Assembly: GCA_900770395.1 (NCBI GenBank)
Contig: CAAGKM010000023.1
Span: 62,001 to 126,000 of the forward strand
Length of the DNA stretch: 64,000 nucleotides
Source of the DNA: an uncultured Prevotella sp.
GTDB lineage: Bacteria; Bacteroidota; Bacteroidia; Bacteroidales; Bacteroidaceae
Direction: 5' to 3'
The notes under the pieces are model-generated. The model saw only the letters and a list, made by a program, of their open reading frames with translations, made no database searches and was not told where the DNA came from. A program made the position numbers and the translations under genes. Below are positions 32,784 to 42,047 of the stretch, one piece after another (within the stretch, counting starts at the first letter, position 1; every line of letters starts with the position of its first letter).

Positions 32784-34256
32784 ATGAGAAAACCTATATA
32801 TATAATAATGTGTGGGCTGGTGACAGCGGTTATGTCGGTATCCTGCACTGAGGCTGTGGATAATGCGGCGGTTACCGACAGTCAACCGGCAATTTTTCCC
32901 GACTATGTTGGAGTTACAATTCCCGCCACTATTGCACCAATGAACTTCTCAATGGCGGATGATGCCGACAAGATGGATGTCACGGTAAAGGGCAGTAAAG
33001 GAGGCGAAATGCACGTGCAGGGCGACTATGCCGACTTTGACCTTGACGAGTGGCACGCATTGCTGAGCCAGAACAAGGGCGGCAGACTAACGTTCTCTGT
33101 ATGCGCCAAGAACGGCGGCGAATGGACAAGATACAAGGACTTTACCATGGATGTGAGCCGCTATGACATGAGCGACTATGGACTGACCTACCGCCGTATT
33201 GCGCCGGGATATGAGGTGTACAGTCACATGGGACTGTATGAGCGCCGTCTTGACAACTTCGACGAGCGTGCCATCATCGAAAACACCCAAGTGCCGGGAA
33301 TGTGTGTAAACTGCCACACTTCGTGCCGTACCAATCCCGACCGTTTTGTGTTCCACATACGAGGCGACCATGGTGCAACGCTTGTAAAGAACGGTGATAC
33401 CGTGGAGCTGTTGAAAGCCACCAACGACTCAATCGGAGGCTCAATGGTTTATCCCTACTGGCATCCCTCGGGCAAATATTGTGCCTTCTCCACCAACCAG
33501 ACACGGCAGGGATTTCACGTGGTGAAGAATGAAAGGGTTGAGGTGTTCGACCTGTCATCCGATGTGTTTGTGTATGACGTGGAGAAACACGAGCTGATTA
33601 CCGACACGCTCCTCTCCACCAAGCTGTATTCGGAGAACTCACCCGTGTTCTCTGCCGACGGCAAGACTCTCTACTATCTCACATGTCTGCAGCAGGAATA
33701 CCCCCTGCACTTCAAGGACGAGAAATATAACCTGTGCCGCATAGCCTTCGACCCGGCAACAGGCAGCTATGGCAATAAAGCAGATACCATATATAATGCC
33801 GTGGAAAAAGGCAAGAGCGTGACATGGCCCCGACCATCCTACGACGGACGCTATATTATGTTCACACAGGCTGACTACGGCTATTTCTCAATATGGCATA
33901 AGGAAAGCGACTTGTATCTGCTCGACCTGAAGACAATGAAGGCAATGCCGCTGACAGCTGCCAACAGCCGGGATGCCGACAGCTATCACAATTGGAGCAT
34001 AGGCTCACACTGGTTTGTGTTCACCAGCCGCCGGCATGACGGACTGTACTCGCATCTATATCTCTCGTGCATCGACGACCACGGCAAAGCCACTAAGGCA
34101 TTCCTGCTGCCGCAGAAGAATCCAAAGGAATACTACACGTCGTCCCTGTATTCATTCAACACTCCCGACTTCACCTCGAAGCCCGTGGAGCTTGACAGCC
34201 GCAAGACAGCCAAAGACATACTCTCAGACAAACGCACAGAAACATCAGTAAGATGA
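32784..34256 (+). CDS. TolB-like beta-propeller lipoprotein with heme-c type CxxCH motif (paralog 2)
   Basis: 490 residues from the ATG at 32784, chosen because it gives a compact signal peptide with lipobox SVSC (Cys21). It has the IFPDYVGVTIPATIAPMNF region, CVNCH at 174-178, HIRGDHGATL near 190, YWHPSGKYCAFSTN near 220 and propeller blades such as FSADGKTLYYLT and PSYDGRYIMFTQADYG. It shares the CxNCH, H-x-RG-x-HG and WHPSG signatures with paralog 1. The stop overlaps the next start by four bases (ATGA). Heme attachment is inferred from the motif; a cytochrome-maturation system would be needed in the cell. Confidence 0.8.
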   Translation: MRKPIYIIMCGLVTAVMSVSCTEAVDNAAVTDSQPAIFPDYVGVTIPATIAPMNFSMADDADKMDVTVKGSKGGEMHVQGDYADFDLDEWHALLSQNKGGRLTFSVCAKNGGEWTRYKDFTMDVSRYDMSDYGLTYRRIAPGYEVYSHMGLYERRLDNFDERAIIENTQVPGMCVNCHTSCRTNPDRFVFHIRGDHGATLVKNGDTVELLKATNDSIGGSMVYPYWHPSGKYCAFSTNQTRQGFHVVKNERVEVFDLSSDVFVYDVEKHELITDTLLSTKLYSENSPVFSADGKTLYYLTCLQQEYPLHFKDEKYNLCRIAFDPATGSYGNKADTIYNAVEKGKSVTWPRPSYDGRYIMFTQADYGYFSIWHKESDLYLLDLKTMKAMPLTAANSRDADSYHNWSIGSHWFVFTSRRHDGLYSHLYLSCIDDHGKATKAFLLPQKNPKEYYTSSLYSFNTPDFTSKPVELDSRKTAKDILSDKRTETSVR

Positions 34257-35680
34257 CAAACACGGTAAGACTATTTCTATATGCAGTGACGGCATTGCTC
34301 ATCACTGCTTGCGACAAAAGGCAGGAGACGGCAGTGGACAAGGAAGCGCCAATATATCCCGACTATACCAACATTACAGTGCCCGTGAACATCGCGCCGC
34401 TAAACTTTCTTGTACGCGACCCGTTGGCAAAGGATGTCAGGGTGTTTGCCGACGGAGAGCTGCTGGCAGAAAGCAGCAGTAACGCCGTGACCATAGACAT
34501 TGACGACTGGAAGGAGCTGCTTGCCAGGAATGCAGGCAAACAGATAAAGGTAACAGTGAAGGTGGGATATGATGACAGATGGACCGCCTATCGCCCGTTT
34601 ACGTGGACGGTGGTGGCAGACAGCATCGACAGCCATATCACCTACAGGCTTATTGAGCCCGACTATGAGGTGTTCGGACAACTGCAGATAGAGGAGCGGT
34701 GCGTGGAGAATTTCGACACACGGGCGCTGAGCCACTGCAATGTTGTGGGACGGAGGTGTATGAACTGTCATATAAGCGGTGGAGGGCGTCCCGACCTCAC
34801 AGCCCTGTATGTGCGCGGCAAGGGCGGCGGCATGATACTCAACAAAGACGGAGAAATAAAGAAACTGAATCTTCAGGGCAACGACAATCCGAGCGTATAT
34901 TTCGCCTTCTCGCCGTCGGGACGCTACATGGCATTCTCAACAAACAAGATTATTCCGGCATTCCATGCCGTGCCAAAGAAGCGTCTTGAAGTGTTCGACA
35001 CAATGTCAGACATATTCGTGACCGACCTGCACACCAGCAGGGTATATTCGTCGCCGCTGCTCAGCGACACCACACGGCTGGAGACATTCCCGACAATATC
35101 GCCCGACGGCAAATATCTTTATTACTGCACGGCACTGGCTCTGACAAATCCTTCAGAAATAAGAACCCTGCGATACAGCCTGTGCCGCATAGCATTCAAC
35201 GATGCCACGGGAGCCATTGGCACGAAGGCTGATACAGTCGTAAACGCACGCATAACGGGCACTTCCGTGTGTCATCCTCGAATATCGCCCGACGGCAAAT
35301 ATCTTGTGTACACCGTTGCCGACTACGGCACATTCCCGATATGGCATCCTGAGACCGACCTGTGGATGCTCAATCTTGAAACCATGCAGACAAAGCCCCT
35401 CACGGCTGCCAACTCCGACAAGTCGGACACCTATCACAGCTGGTCGCACAACAGCCGTTGGCTGTGCTTTGCAAGTAAGCGCGACGACGGACTGTACGGC
35501 AAGCCCTATTTCTGCTATATAGACAGGAAAGGACAGCCTCATAAGCCTTTTGTGCTGCCGCAGGAAAATCCGCATTTCTATGACAACTGCCTGAAGTCGT
35601 TCAACATTCCTGAACTTATCAACGGAAGGGTGACATTCGGGATAGGGGATGTGGAAAAGGAAATAAAACCCATAGAATAA
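34253..35680 (+). CDS. TolB-like beta-propeller lipoprotein with CxxCH motif (paralog 3, altered ligand region)
   Basis: A 475-residue lipoprotein: lipobox LITAC (Cys20), IYPDYTNITVPVNIAPLNF, and CMNCH at 169-173. Two histidine signatures of paralogs 1 and 2 are absent: H-x-RG-x-HG becomes YVRGKGGG, and YWHPSG becomes AFSPSG. The propeller repeats are intact (ISPDGKYLYYCTAL; ISPDGKYLVYTVADYGTFPI). It overlaps paralog 2 by four bases and is six bases from the following DUF6057-like gene. It likely has the same location as its neighbours but different ligation or binding. Function unknown. Confidence 0.8.
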   Translation: MTNTVRLFLYAVTALLITACDKRQETAVDKEAPIYPDYTNITVPVNIAPLNFLVRDPLAKDVRVFADGELLAESSSNAVTIDIDDWKELLARNAGKQIKVTVKVGYDDRWTAYRPFTWTVVADSIDSHITYRLIEPDYEVFGQLQIEERCVENFDTRALSHCNVVGRRCMNCHISGGGRPDLTALYVRGKGGGMILNKDGEIKKLNLQGNDNPSVYFAFSPSGRYMAFSTNKIIPAFHAVPKKRLEVFDTMSDIFVTDLHTSRVYSSPLLSDTTRLETFPTISPDGKYLYYCTALALTNPSEIRTLRYSLCRIAFNDATGAIGTKADTVVNARITGTSVCHPRISPDGKYLVYTVADYGTFPIWHPETDLWMLNLETMQTKPLTAANSDKSDTYHSWSHNSRWLCFASKRDDGLYGKPYFCYIDRKGQPHKPFVLPQENPHFYDNCLKSFNIPELINGRVTFGIGDVEKEIKPIE

Positions 35681-35686
35681 GAAAAC

Positions 35687-37132
35687 ATGCTCATGACCAA
35701 CAGACAAAGATATGCGGCCGCATTGACGGCAATAATAATAACGGCAGTGGCGTGGACGGTATATTTCCAGACACAGCTGCCTAACCTATTTTTCTATAAA
35801 GAGCAGAACACGGTGTTTGTGCTCTCGGGCGACTATCTGGCTGACTATTTTAAATATCCAGCATGGATGGCATGCCTCATTGGCGATTTTCTCACACAGT
35901 TCTATTATTATCTGTATGCAGGAGCGGCAATACTCGGTGTGTCGTTAGCTGTTCTCGGAACACTCGCCCTGTTGTCGCTGCGGAGTGTTGGCACAGGGGT
36001 GTTGGCGGCAACGTTGCTGTCGGTGGCACTGATGAGTTATGAAGCCGTAAGCTCGTTTTATTTCATGCACCGCCTGTCATCCCTGTATGCCATGATAATA
36101 GCATTCGCCATATATATTGGTTTCTCGGCATTGCTCAACCACTGCCGTCATTACGCCGTGCTTATTGCCCTGTTGCTGTCGCCAGTGGTTTATTGGCTGT
36201 GCGGCTACGGGCTGTGGATATTCCATGCTCTGCTTCTGATGAGGCTCGCCGTCATGCTCATGAGGCGGCAGAAAGTTGTGCAATACGTTGCGGTTGTTGC
36301 CTTGCCGGTGATATGCGCGGTGGTTATACTTGGCATACGTCATTATTGTCCGCTGTCGGCAGAAGGCGCACTCACATATCCTGGTATAGGCAAGTTGAAG
36401 ATGCCCAACCATGAACTGGAGCGTTATCTGGCTGTAGACAATGAGTTTTACTTCGGCAGATACAACAATGTGATACAAATGGTGGAGAACACCGCGGCAT
36501 CGTCGGAGCAGATGCAGATATTGCGCTGCATGGCATACGCCCGGCAAGGCAGGCTCACCGATGTGATGACCATGCCGCAGAAGCCTGAGCTCGGCACTTT
36601 CGTAACCATAAACGAGAAGTCGCCTATGACAGCCATCAATCTGATGAACGAGCTGTACTACACCATAGGCGACATGACAATGACCGAGCGTGCAGCCATG
36701 ATGGCAATGACTTTCTCGCCGCAAGCCCGCAACTCTCGTTACCTGAAACGTCTGGCTGAGGCTAATCTCGTGAGCGGCGACACTGCCGCCGCAATGAAAT
36801 TTCTGCGCATACTCGACAAAACCATAGTATATCACAAGTGGGCACAGAATCATATTCCTGCCACACAAACACCCAAGGTTAGGGCGGAAATAGCTGAGAA
36901 GGCACAGTTTGTAAACACAGCCGACAGTATAATGATAGGTGACGACTGCCACACCATACTTACCAATCTGCTCGATGCCAACCCTAAGAATACCGTTGCT
37001 CTCGACTATCTGCTATGCAGCGATATGCTGGCAGGGAAAAAGGAAATGTTTATCGATGACTATAATAAATACGGTCCGCGTCCCAAGGCGATATATCTTC
37101 AGGCGCTTCGCTCTGCACAGACTCCGGATTAG
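35687..37132 (+). CDS. DUF6057-like membrane protein with C-terminal helical repeats (second in operon)
   Basis: 481 residues (479 if the ATG at 35693 is used). About seven hydrophobic helices lie in residues 8-230 (AALTAIIITAVAWTVYF, YAGAAILGVSLAVLGTLALL, VAVVALPVICAVVILGI). A soluble helical half follows (AEANLVSGDTAAAMKFLRIL; ANPKNTVALDYLLCSDMLAG). It is paralogous to the genes at 3 and 31069 but with a shorter membrane half. Last gene of the four-gene unit; transcription probably ends in the 170 bases before the GH5 gene, where I see no clear hairpin. Confidence 0.78.
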   Translation: MLMTNRQRYAAALTAIIITAVAWTVYFQTQLPNLFFYKEQNTVFVLSGDYLADYFKYPAWMACLIGDFLTQFYYYLYAGAAILGVSLAVLGTLALLSLRSVGTGVLAATLLSVALMSYEAVSSFYFMHRLSSLYAMIIAFAIYIGFSALLNHCRHYAVLIALLLSPVVYWLCGYGLWIFHALLLMRLAVMLMRRQKVVQYVAVVALPVICAVVILGIRHYCPLSAEGALTYPGIGKLKMPNHELERYLAVDNEFYFGRYNNVIQMVENTAASSEQMQILRCMAYARQGRLTDVMTMPQKPELGTFVTINEKSPMTAINLMNELYYTIGDMTMTERAAMMAMTFSPQARNSRYLKRLAEANLVSGDTAAAMKFLRILDKTIVYHKWAQNHIPATQTPKVRAEIAEKAQFVNTADSIMIGDDCHTILTNLLDANPKNTVALDYLLCSDMLAGKKEMFIDDYNKYGPRPKAIYLQALRSAQTPD

Positions 37133-37209
37133 CACATTGTCCTAAATCATTTCCTTTTCCAGATACGGATTTTCGTTGTGTTTTTATGCTATTCATTGCC
37201 ATATTGTGC

Positions 37210-37280
37210 CGCAATGTTACATCAAAAAAACAACGTGTTACTTTTTGTATTTTGATTTTGGCGGAAATGTGTTACCTTTG
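37210..37280 (+). promoter_or_regulatory. Promoter with 21-bp tandem operator (site P6) of the GH5 gene
   Basis: Half-sites CGCAATGTTACATCAAA (37210-37226) and CAACGTGTTACTTTTTG (37231-37247), central G at 37216 and 37237, 21 bases apart. The -7 box TACCTTTG is at 37273-37280, 36 bases after the proximal G. The half-sites are weaker matches than in P1-P5, but both spacings are exact. Confidence 0.68.
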
Positions 37281-37302
37281 CACTCGTAAATTTAAACTAT
37301 TA

Positions 37303-39372
37303 ATGAATAGACTTATGAGGATAAAAACTATGTATTGGGGTAAACCGTTACTGCTGTCTGTTTTGTTTGTATTTTTAGGCAAATTTGCCTTGAAATGTGC
37401 GGCATGGGAGGGAATGAAGATGCCTCCTCTGCATATTGAGGGGCGTTATCTGGTGGACGACAAGGGCAACAGGATTCTGCTGCATGGGTTCGGACAGACC
37501 TATAGTCCGTGGTTCAACGAGCAGGGCAGCAAATGGAGTAACTATAACGTCAGTGCCTGCTTAAAATACAACAAAGCAAAGATTGACGGTATTCTGAAGG
37601 CGGGCTGGAAAGTGAACTGGCTGCGCTTGCACATGGACCCATACTGGAGCAACACCCCAGGAGTGCAAACCAAGGGTGAGAACGACATTTCGGCTTTCTC
37701 CATGGACAGGTTTAAGAAATATTTCGCCGAGGTGTTCCTGCCCATGGCTGAGTACGCCGAAGGCAAGGGACTCTACGTGGTGATGCGTCCGCCGGGAGTA
37801 TGCCCTGAAAATATTTCCGTGGGTGATGCCTATCAGAAATATCTCATCAAGGTTTGGACATACGTTGCCCAACAGGTGGTGGAAAAAGGAAAGACAGGCA
37901 TAATGTTCGAACTTGCCAACGAACCGATAAACGTGAGCGGCAACGGCGGAATAACAAAATTCTTCCAAGACGTGGTGGATGCCATACGCGCCACGGGATG
38001 CCAGAATATTCTTTGGGTGCCGGGCAGAGGCTACCAAAGTGATTACCGTGACTATGCCGCCAACCCGATAAAGGGCGATAATATAGGCTATGCCGTGCAT
38101 GCCTATCCTGGATGGTACGGCAGTGATGCCGAGGTGGAGAGTGCCGAGAATACCGGTGACGTGGCAGGTGGCGGCTACAAAGGGTTCCTCAACGGATGGT
38201 GTGAGAGGATAAAGCCTGTGGCAGACTTTGCGCCTGTGCTCGTGACCGAGATGGACTGGGCACCGAAGAAATACAACAAGTCGTGGGGCAAGTCGACTAC
38301 GGGCGTGAGAGGCGGCAGCGGTTTCGGCGCCAACTTCAAGTATATGTGCGACATTACGGGCAATGTGAGCTGGATGCTCTTCACCGGACCGGAACTGCTG
38401 GAGCAGTATCGTGACGATGCTCCTAACGGCGCAACTTTCTTCACCGACCCAGAGGCATGCGTGCGCCCCATCTACCGCTGGTTTGCCGACTACGCCAAGG
38501 AATGGCCCTACGGCAAGGCTGAGGACGCCAAGCGCATGACGGCTCTCACTCTCGACGGCAGCGACAAGTATGAGATGGCTTTGGGAGCGGTTGCCGCGAT
38601 ACCTGTGTATGCCGTTTTTGCCGACGGGCATACCAAATGCGTCACCGCAACGGCACAATATACATTCGGCACGGCAGGCGTTGCCGAGTTTAAAAACGGC
38701 ATTGTGGCAAAGACTGGACTGGGCGAGACCGTGCTCACTGTAAGCTACACCGACGAATTAGGCAACACTAAGAGCGTGAGCGTAACAATCGGCGAGTCGG
38801 AACTGTTCCCGCTCACCAACAAGGACTTCAACCCCAGCATCTGGGAGAAAGGCACCTTCGACGAGAACACAGGCACGCTTATCACTGGACAGTATGGTTT
38901 TGGCGGCTGGCAGTATGGCACAGGACTTGACCTCTCGGCATACAAATATATTGTGGTGCGCCTGAAGCGCCAGCAGAACCGTAACGCCTCCTTCCGCCTG
39001 TTCGACGAGAACAACTACTGGAGTGATCCGGCAATGGTGGATTTCGGCAGCAAGACGGAGCTTGTCATTGACCTGCACAACCTGAAGAAAGGCGAGAAAA
39101 AGGACAAAGGCAATTTTGACCCCTCGCATATATATATAATAGGTGTATGGACTCTCGGCGGCGGCAGCGGCGTGCAGTTCGACGAGGTGTTTGTGAGCAA
39201 CGACGGACGTACTCCTGCCACTGCAATAGAAAACATCAGCGACGCTCTACAACGTCAGTCTGACGACAAGGTGTATAACCTGCGCGGCGAATGTGTGGGA
39301 ACACGCGCCTCGGTGAGCGGTCTGCATAAGGGAATTTATATTATAAATGGCAAAAAGATTGTTATAAGGTGA
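37303..39372 (+). CDS. GH5 endoglycanase with Big-2-like and C-terminal sorting modules
   Basis: About 689 residues. The start at 37303 (or 37315) follows the predicted transcription start; the in-frame ATG at 37186 lies upstream of the promoter. A signal sequence (LLLSVLFVFLGKFALKCAA) precedes the GH5 barrel at about 35-400: WLRLHMDPYW, acid/base Glu in MFELANEPINVSG, nucleophile Glu in VLVTEMDWAP. A Big-2-like Ig domain (about 420-500, LDGSDKYEMALGAVAAIPVY), a jelly-roll (about 510-640) and a C-terminal tail KVYNLRGECVG with GIYIINGKKIVIR follow. That tail is typical of Prevotella surface proteins. Subfamily and substrate cannot be fixed; a xylanase or xylan-linked glucanase fits the regulon. 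Hairpin element C lies directly after the stop. Confidence 0.85.
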   Translation: MNRLMRIKTMYWGKPLLLSVLFVFLGKFALKCAAWEGMKMPPLHIEGRYLVDDKGNRILLHGFGQTYSPWFNEQGSKWSNYNVSACLKYNKAKIDGILKAGWKVNWLRLHMDPYWSNTPGVQTKGENDISAFSMDRFKKYFAEVFLPMAEYAEGKGLYVVMRPPGVCPENISVGDAYQKYLIKVWTYVAQQVVEKGKTGIMFELANEPINVSGNGGITKFFQDVVDAIRATGCQNILWVPGRGYQSDYRDYAANPIKGDNIGYAVHAYPGWYGSDAEVESAENTGDVAGGGYKGFLNGWCERIKPVADFAPVLVTEMDWAPKKYNKSWGKSTTGVRGGSGFGANFKYMCDITGNVSWMLFTGPELLEQYRDDAPNGATFFTDPEACVRPIYRWFADYAKEWPYGKAEDAKRMTALTLDGSDKYEMALGAVAAIPVYAVFADGHTKCVTATAQYTFGTAGVAEFKNGIVAKTGLGETVLTVSYTDELGNTKSVSVTIGESELFPLTNKDFNPSIWEKGTFDENTGTLITGQYGFGGWQYGTGLDLSAYKYIVVRLKRQQNRNASFRLFDENNYWSDPAMVDFGSKTELVIDLHNLKKGEKKDKGNFDPSHIYIIGVWTLGGGSGVQFDEVFVSNDGRTPATAIENISDALQRQSDDKVYNLRGECVGTRASVSGLHKGIYIINGKKIVIR

Positions 39373-39487
39373 GGGGATAATGGGGCTAATAGGCTAAACA
39401 TGCCTTATTAGCCCTATTAATCCTATTGATTCTATAAGCCTTATAAGCCCAATTAGCCCTATAAGCCCAATAAAACCTAATTATCCC
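39373..39487. repeat. Post-stop repeat element C (AGCCCTAATA-type)
   Basis: A short left arm (GGGGATAATGGGGCTAATAG) beginning at 39374 is followed by the spacer AAACATGCC and a long right part built from degenerate 10-12-base units such as TTATTAGCCC, TATAAGCCTTATAAGCCC, AATTAGCCCTATAAGCCC, ending AATTATCCC at 39487. The right part is largely the inverse complement of the left. It begins one base after the GH5 stop, in the 147-base gap before the GH95 gene, where no promoter is seen. Confidence 0.75.
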
Positions 39488-39519
39488 AATATCAATCAAT
39501 AGAAAAAAGAAGTAAATTA

Positions 39520-41967
39520 ATGAATTATAAAAAAATTATCTTTGCCGTGGCGCTGTTTGCTGCCGCAGTGCAACTGCAAGCGCAGGAACACGAACTATGG
39601 TACGACAAACCTGCATCCCACTGGCTGGAGGCGCTGCCCGTGGGCAACTCGCACCTCGGTGCCATGGTCTATGGCGGGACAGACGTTGAGGAGATACAGC
39701 TCAACGAGGAGACATTTTGGGCAGGCTCGCCCCACAACAATAACAGTGCTGAAGCGAAGGAGCATCTCGCCGAGGTGAGACAGCTGATATTCGACGGTCG
39801 TGAGAAAGATGCCCATGCCATCATCGACAAGCACTTCTTCAAGGGGCCTCACGGCATGCGCTACCTCACGCTGGGCAGCCTGAAACTTGACTTCGGTCAC
39901 AAGGACATCACAGGATACCGCCGCGACCTGCGTCTCGGCGATGCCACCGCCAACACGCTCTATAAGAGCGGCGCAGTGAACTACAAACGCACGGTGTTTG
40001 CCTCGCTTGCCGACAATGTGGTGGTTATGAGAGTCGTCACCGGCGGCAAGGGGAAACTGAATTTCAAGCTGTCGCACACCTGTCCCATGCAGGCTTCCGC
40101 AGTTGCCTCAGGCAAGGAGCTCACTGCCACAATCAACAACGTGGAGCAGGAGGGAGTGCCCGGCAAGCTGAAAGCCGAGATGCTGGTGCATGTGGAGAGC
40201 GACGGCAACGTGACTGCCTCGGGCAGCACCGTCAGCGTAAGCTCGGCATCGGTTGCCACCATCTACATCACCGCCGCCACCAACTTTGTCAGCTATCACG
40301 ACATCAGCGGCAATCCCGCCGCCAAGAACCGTGCGGCGATGGATGCCGCCGTGGACAAACCGTACGAGAACCTGCTGGCGCAGCACGTTGAGCGGTATAA
40401 GTCGCAGTACGACCGGGTGAGCCTCACCCTCGGCAAGTCTGCCAATTCCTGCCTTCCCACCGACAAGCGCCTTGCCGCCTTTGCCGGCGGCAGCGACATG
40501 GATTTCGTGTCGCTCATGATGCAGTACGGACGCTACCTGCTCATCTGCTCGTCGCAGAAGGGCGGACAGCCTGCCAACCTGCAGGGAGTGTGGAACGCGG
40601 GCATGCACGCGCCGTGGGACTCGAAGTACACCATAAACATCAATACCGAGATGAACTATTGGATAGCCGACGTTGGAAATATCGGCGAGTGCGCCGCGCC
40701 ATTGTTCTCGATGCTTAAGGACCTTAGTGTAACCGGAGCGAAAACAGCAAGCGAGATGTACGGCTGCCGGGGCTGGATGGCTCACCACAACACCGACCTG
40801 TGGCGCATAGCCGGGCCTGTGGACGGAACCACCTGGGGAATGTTCCCCACGGGCGGCGCATGGCTATCCACGCACATCTGGCAGCATTATCTATTCACGG
40901 GCGACAAGACCTTTCTTGCCGACAACTACGGAGTGATGAAGGGCGCCGCCGACTTTCTGCTCGACTACATGCAGCTGCATCCTAAGCGTGGCTGGCTCAT
41001 GACCGTACCCACGGTGTCGCCCGAGCACGGCCCTGCCGGAAGGGGAACCACGGTGACCGCCGGTTCTACGATGGACAACCAGATTGTGTTTGATGTGCTG
41101 AACAATGTGCTTCAGGCAATGACCGTCCTGGGCAAGGATGATGCGGAATATTCAAACCGCCTGCGCAGCGCCATCGCACAATTGCCGCCGATGCAGATTG
41201 GCCGTTACGGACAGCTGCAGGAATGGCTCGACGATGCCGACGACCCAAAGGATGAGCACCGTCACATATCCCATCTCTACGGACTCTATCCCTCAAACCA
41301 GATTTCGCCATACACCAATCCCGAATTGTTCTCTGCCGCCGCCAACACCCTGAAGCAGCGCGGCGACATGGCTACGGGCTGGAGCCTTGGCTGGAAGATT
41401 AACTTCTGGGCGAGAATGCTCGACGGCGACCACGCCTTCCGCATAATAAGAAACATGCTTCACCTGCTGCCCGACGACAGCAAGGCTCAGCAATATCCCG
41501 ACGGCAGAACCTACCCCAACCTATTCGACGCTCATCCGCCATTCCAGATTGACGGCAACTTCGGCTGTGCTGCCGGAGTGTGCGAGATGTTGCTCCAGAG
41601 CCACGACGGCGCAGTGCATCTGCTGCCTGCCCTGCCCCGTGATTGGAAGGACGGCGAGGTTAGAGGACTGCTGGCGCGCGGCGGCTTCGAGGTGGACTTG
41701 ACGTGGAAGAACGGTAAGTTGGTTAAAGCCGTAATCCATTCTAAAGCTGGCGGCACGCTCCGTCTGCGCTCTTATGTTCCATTGAAGATGAAAGGCTTGC
41801 GTGAGGCTAAGGGCGTATGCAGTAATCCATTGCTTCGAAGAGCCGTCATCAAGGAACCGTTGAAATCGGCTGAGCTGAAGAACTTTGAACCCCTATATAT
41901 AAATAAGGTGTATGAGTATGATGTAGACACCAAGGCAGGCGGGGGGTATACAGTGTTCTGTGATTAG
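39520..41967 (+). CDS. GH95 alpha-L-fucosidase/alpha-L-galactosidase
   Basis: An 815-residue secreted protein (signal peptide residues 1-21, ending QLQAQ). N-terminal sandwich at about 23-270 with LWYDKPASHWLEALPVGNSH and LNEETFWAGSPHNN. (alpha/alpha)6 barrel at about 300-690: NLQGVWNAGMHAPWDSKYT, NINTEMNYW, HHNTDLWRIAGPVDG, TVSPEHGP (candidate acid Glu), RHISHLYGLYPSNQI, and DAHPPFQIDGNFG. A C-terminal sandwich follows. GH95 enzymes of Bacteroides corn-xylan loci act as alpha-L-galactosidases, which suits this context better than fucose. It follows GH5 across element C and may be cotranscribed with it. Confidence 0.92.
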   Translation: MNYKKIIFAVALFAAAVQLQAQEHELWYDKPASHWLEALPVGNSHLGAMVYGGTDVEEIQLNEETFWAGSPHNNNSAEAKEHLAEVRQLIFDGREKDAHAIIDKHFFKGPHGMRYLTLGSLKLDFGHKDITGYRRDLRLGDATANTLYKSGAVNYKRTVFASLADNVVVMRVVTGGKGKLNFKLSHTCPMQASAVASGKELTATINNVEQEGVPGKLKAEMLVHVESDGNVTASGSTVSVSSASVATIYITAATNFVSYHDISGNPAAKNRAAMDAAVDKPYENLLAQHVERYKSQYDRVSLTLGKSANSCLPTDKRLAAFAGGSDMDFVSLMMQYGRYLLICSSQKGGQPANLQGVWNAGMHAPWDSKYTININTEMNYWIADVGNIGECAAPLFSMLKDLSVTGAKTASEMYGCRGWMAHHNTDLWRIAGPVDGTTWGMFPTGGAWLSTHIWQHYLFTGDKTFLADNYGVMKGAADFLLDYMQLHPKRGWLMTVPTVSPEHGPAGRGTTVTAGSTMDNQIVFDVLNNVLQAMTVLGKDDAEYSNRLRSAIAQLPPMQIGRYGQLQEWLDDADDPKDEHRHISHLYGLYPSNQISPYTNPELFSAAANTLKQRGDMATGWSLGWKINFWARMLDGDHAFRIIRNMLHLLPDDSKAQQYPDGRTYPNLFDAHPPFQIDGNFGCAAGVCEMLLQSHDGAVHLLPALPRDWKDGEVRGLLARGGFEVDLTWKNGKLVKAVIHSKAGGTLRLRSYVPLKMKGLREAKGVCSNPLLRRAVIKEPLKSAELKNFEPLYINKVYEYDVDTKAGGGYTVFCD

Positions 41968-42047
41968 TGTTTGGTGGAGAGAAAGGCGTAAAGCTGATGG
42001 GTTTTGCCTCCAAAGCCTGTTGCCCGAATATGTTTTTTACGGATTTA

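Noticed and set aside
37561..38658. 365-codon open frame antisense to the GH5 gene
   Set aside because: GH5 has both catalytic Glu motifs and an operator-promoter. The antisense product is His/Val-rich with no known motif, a typical shadow of GC-rich codons.
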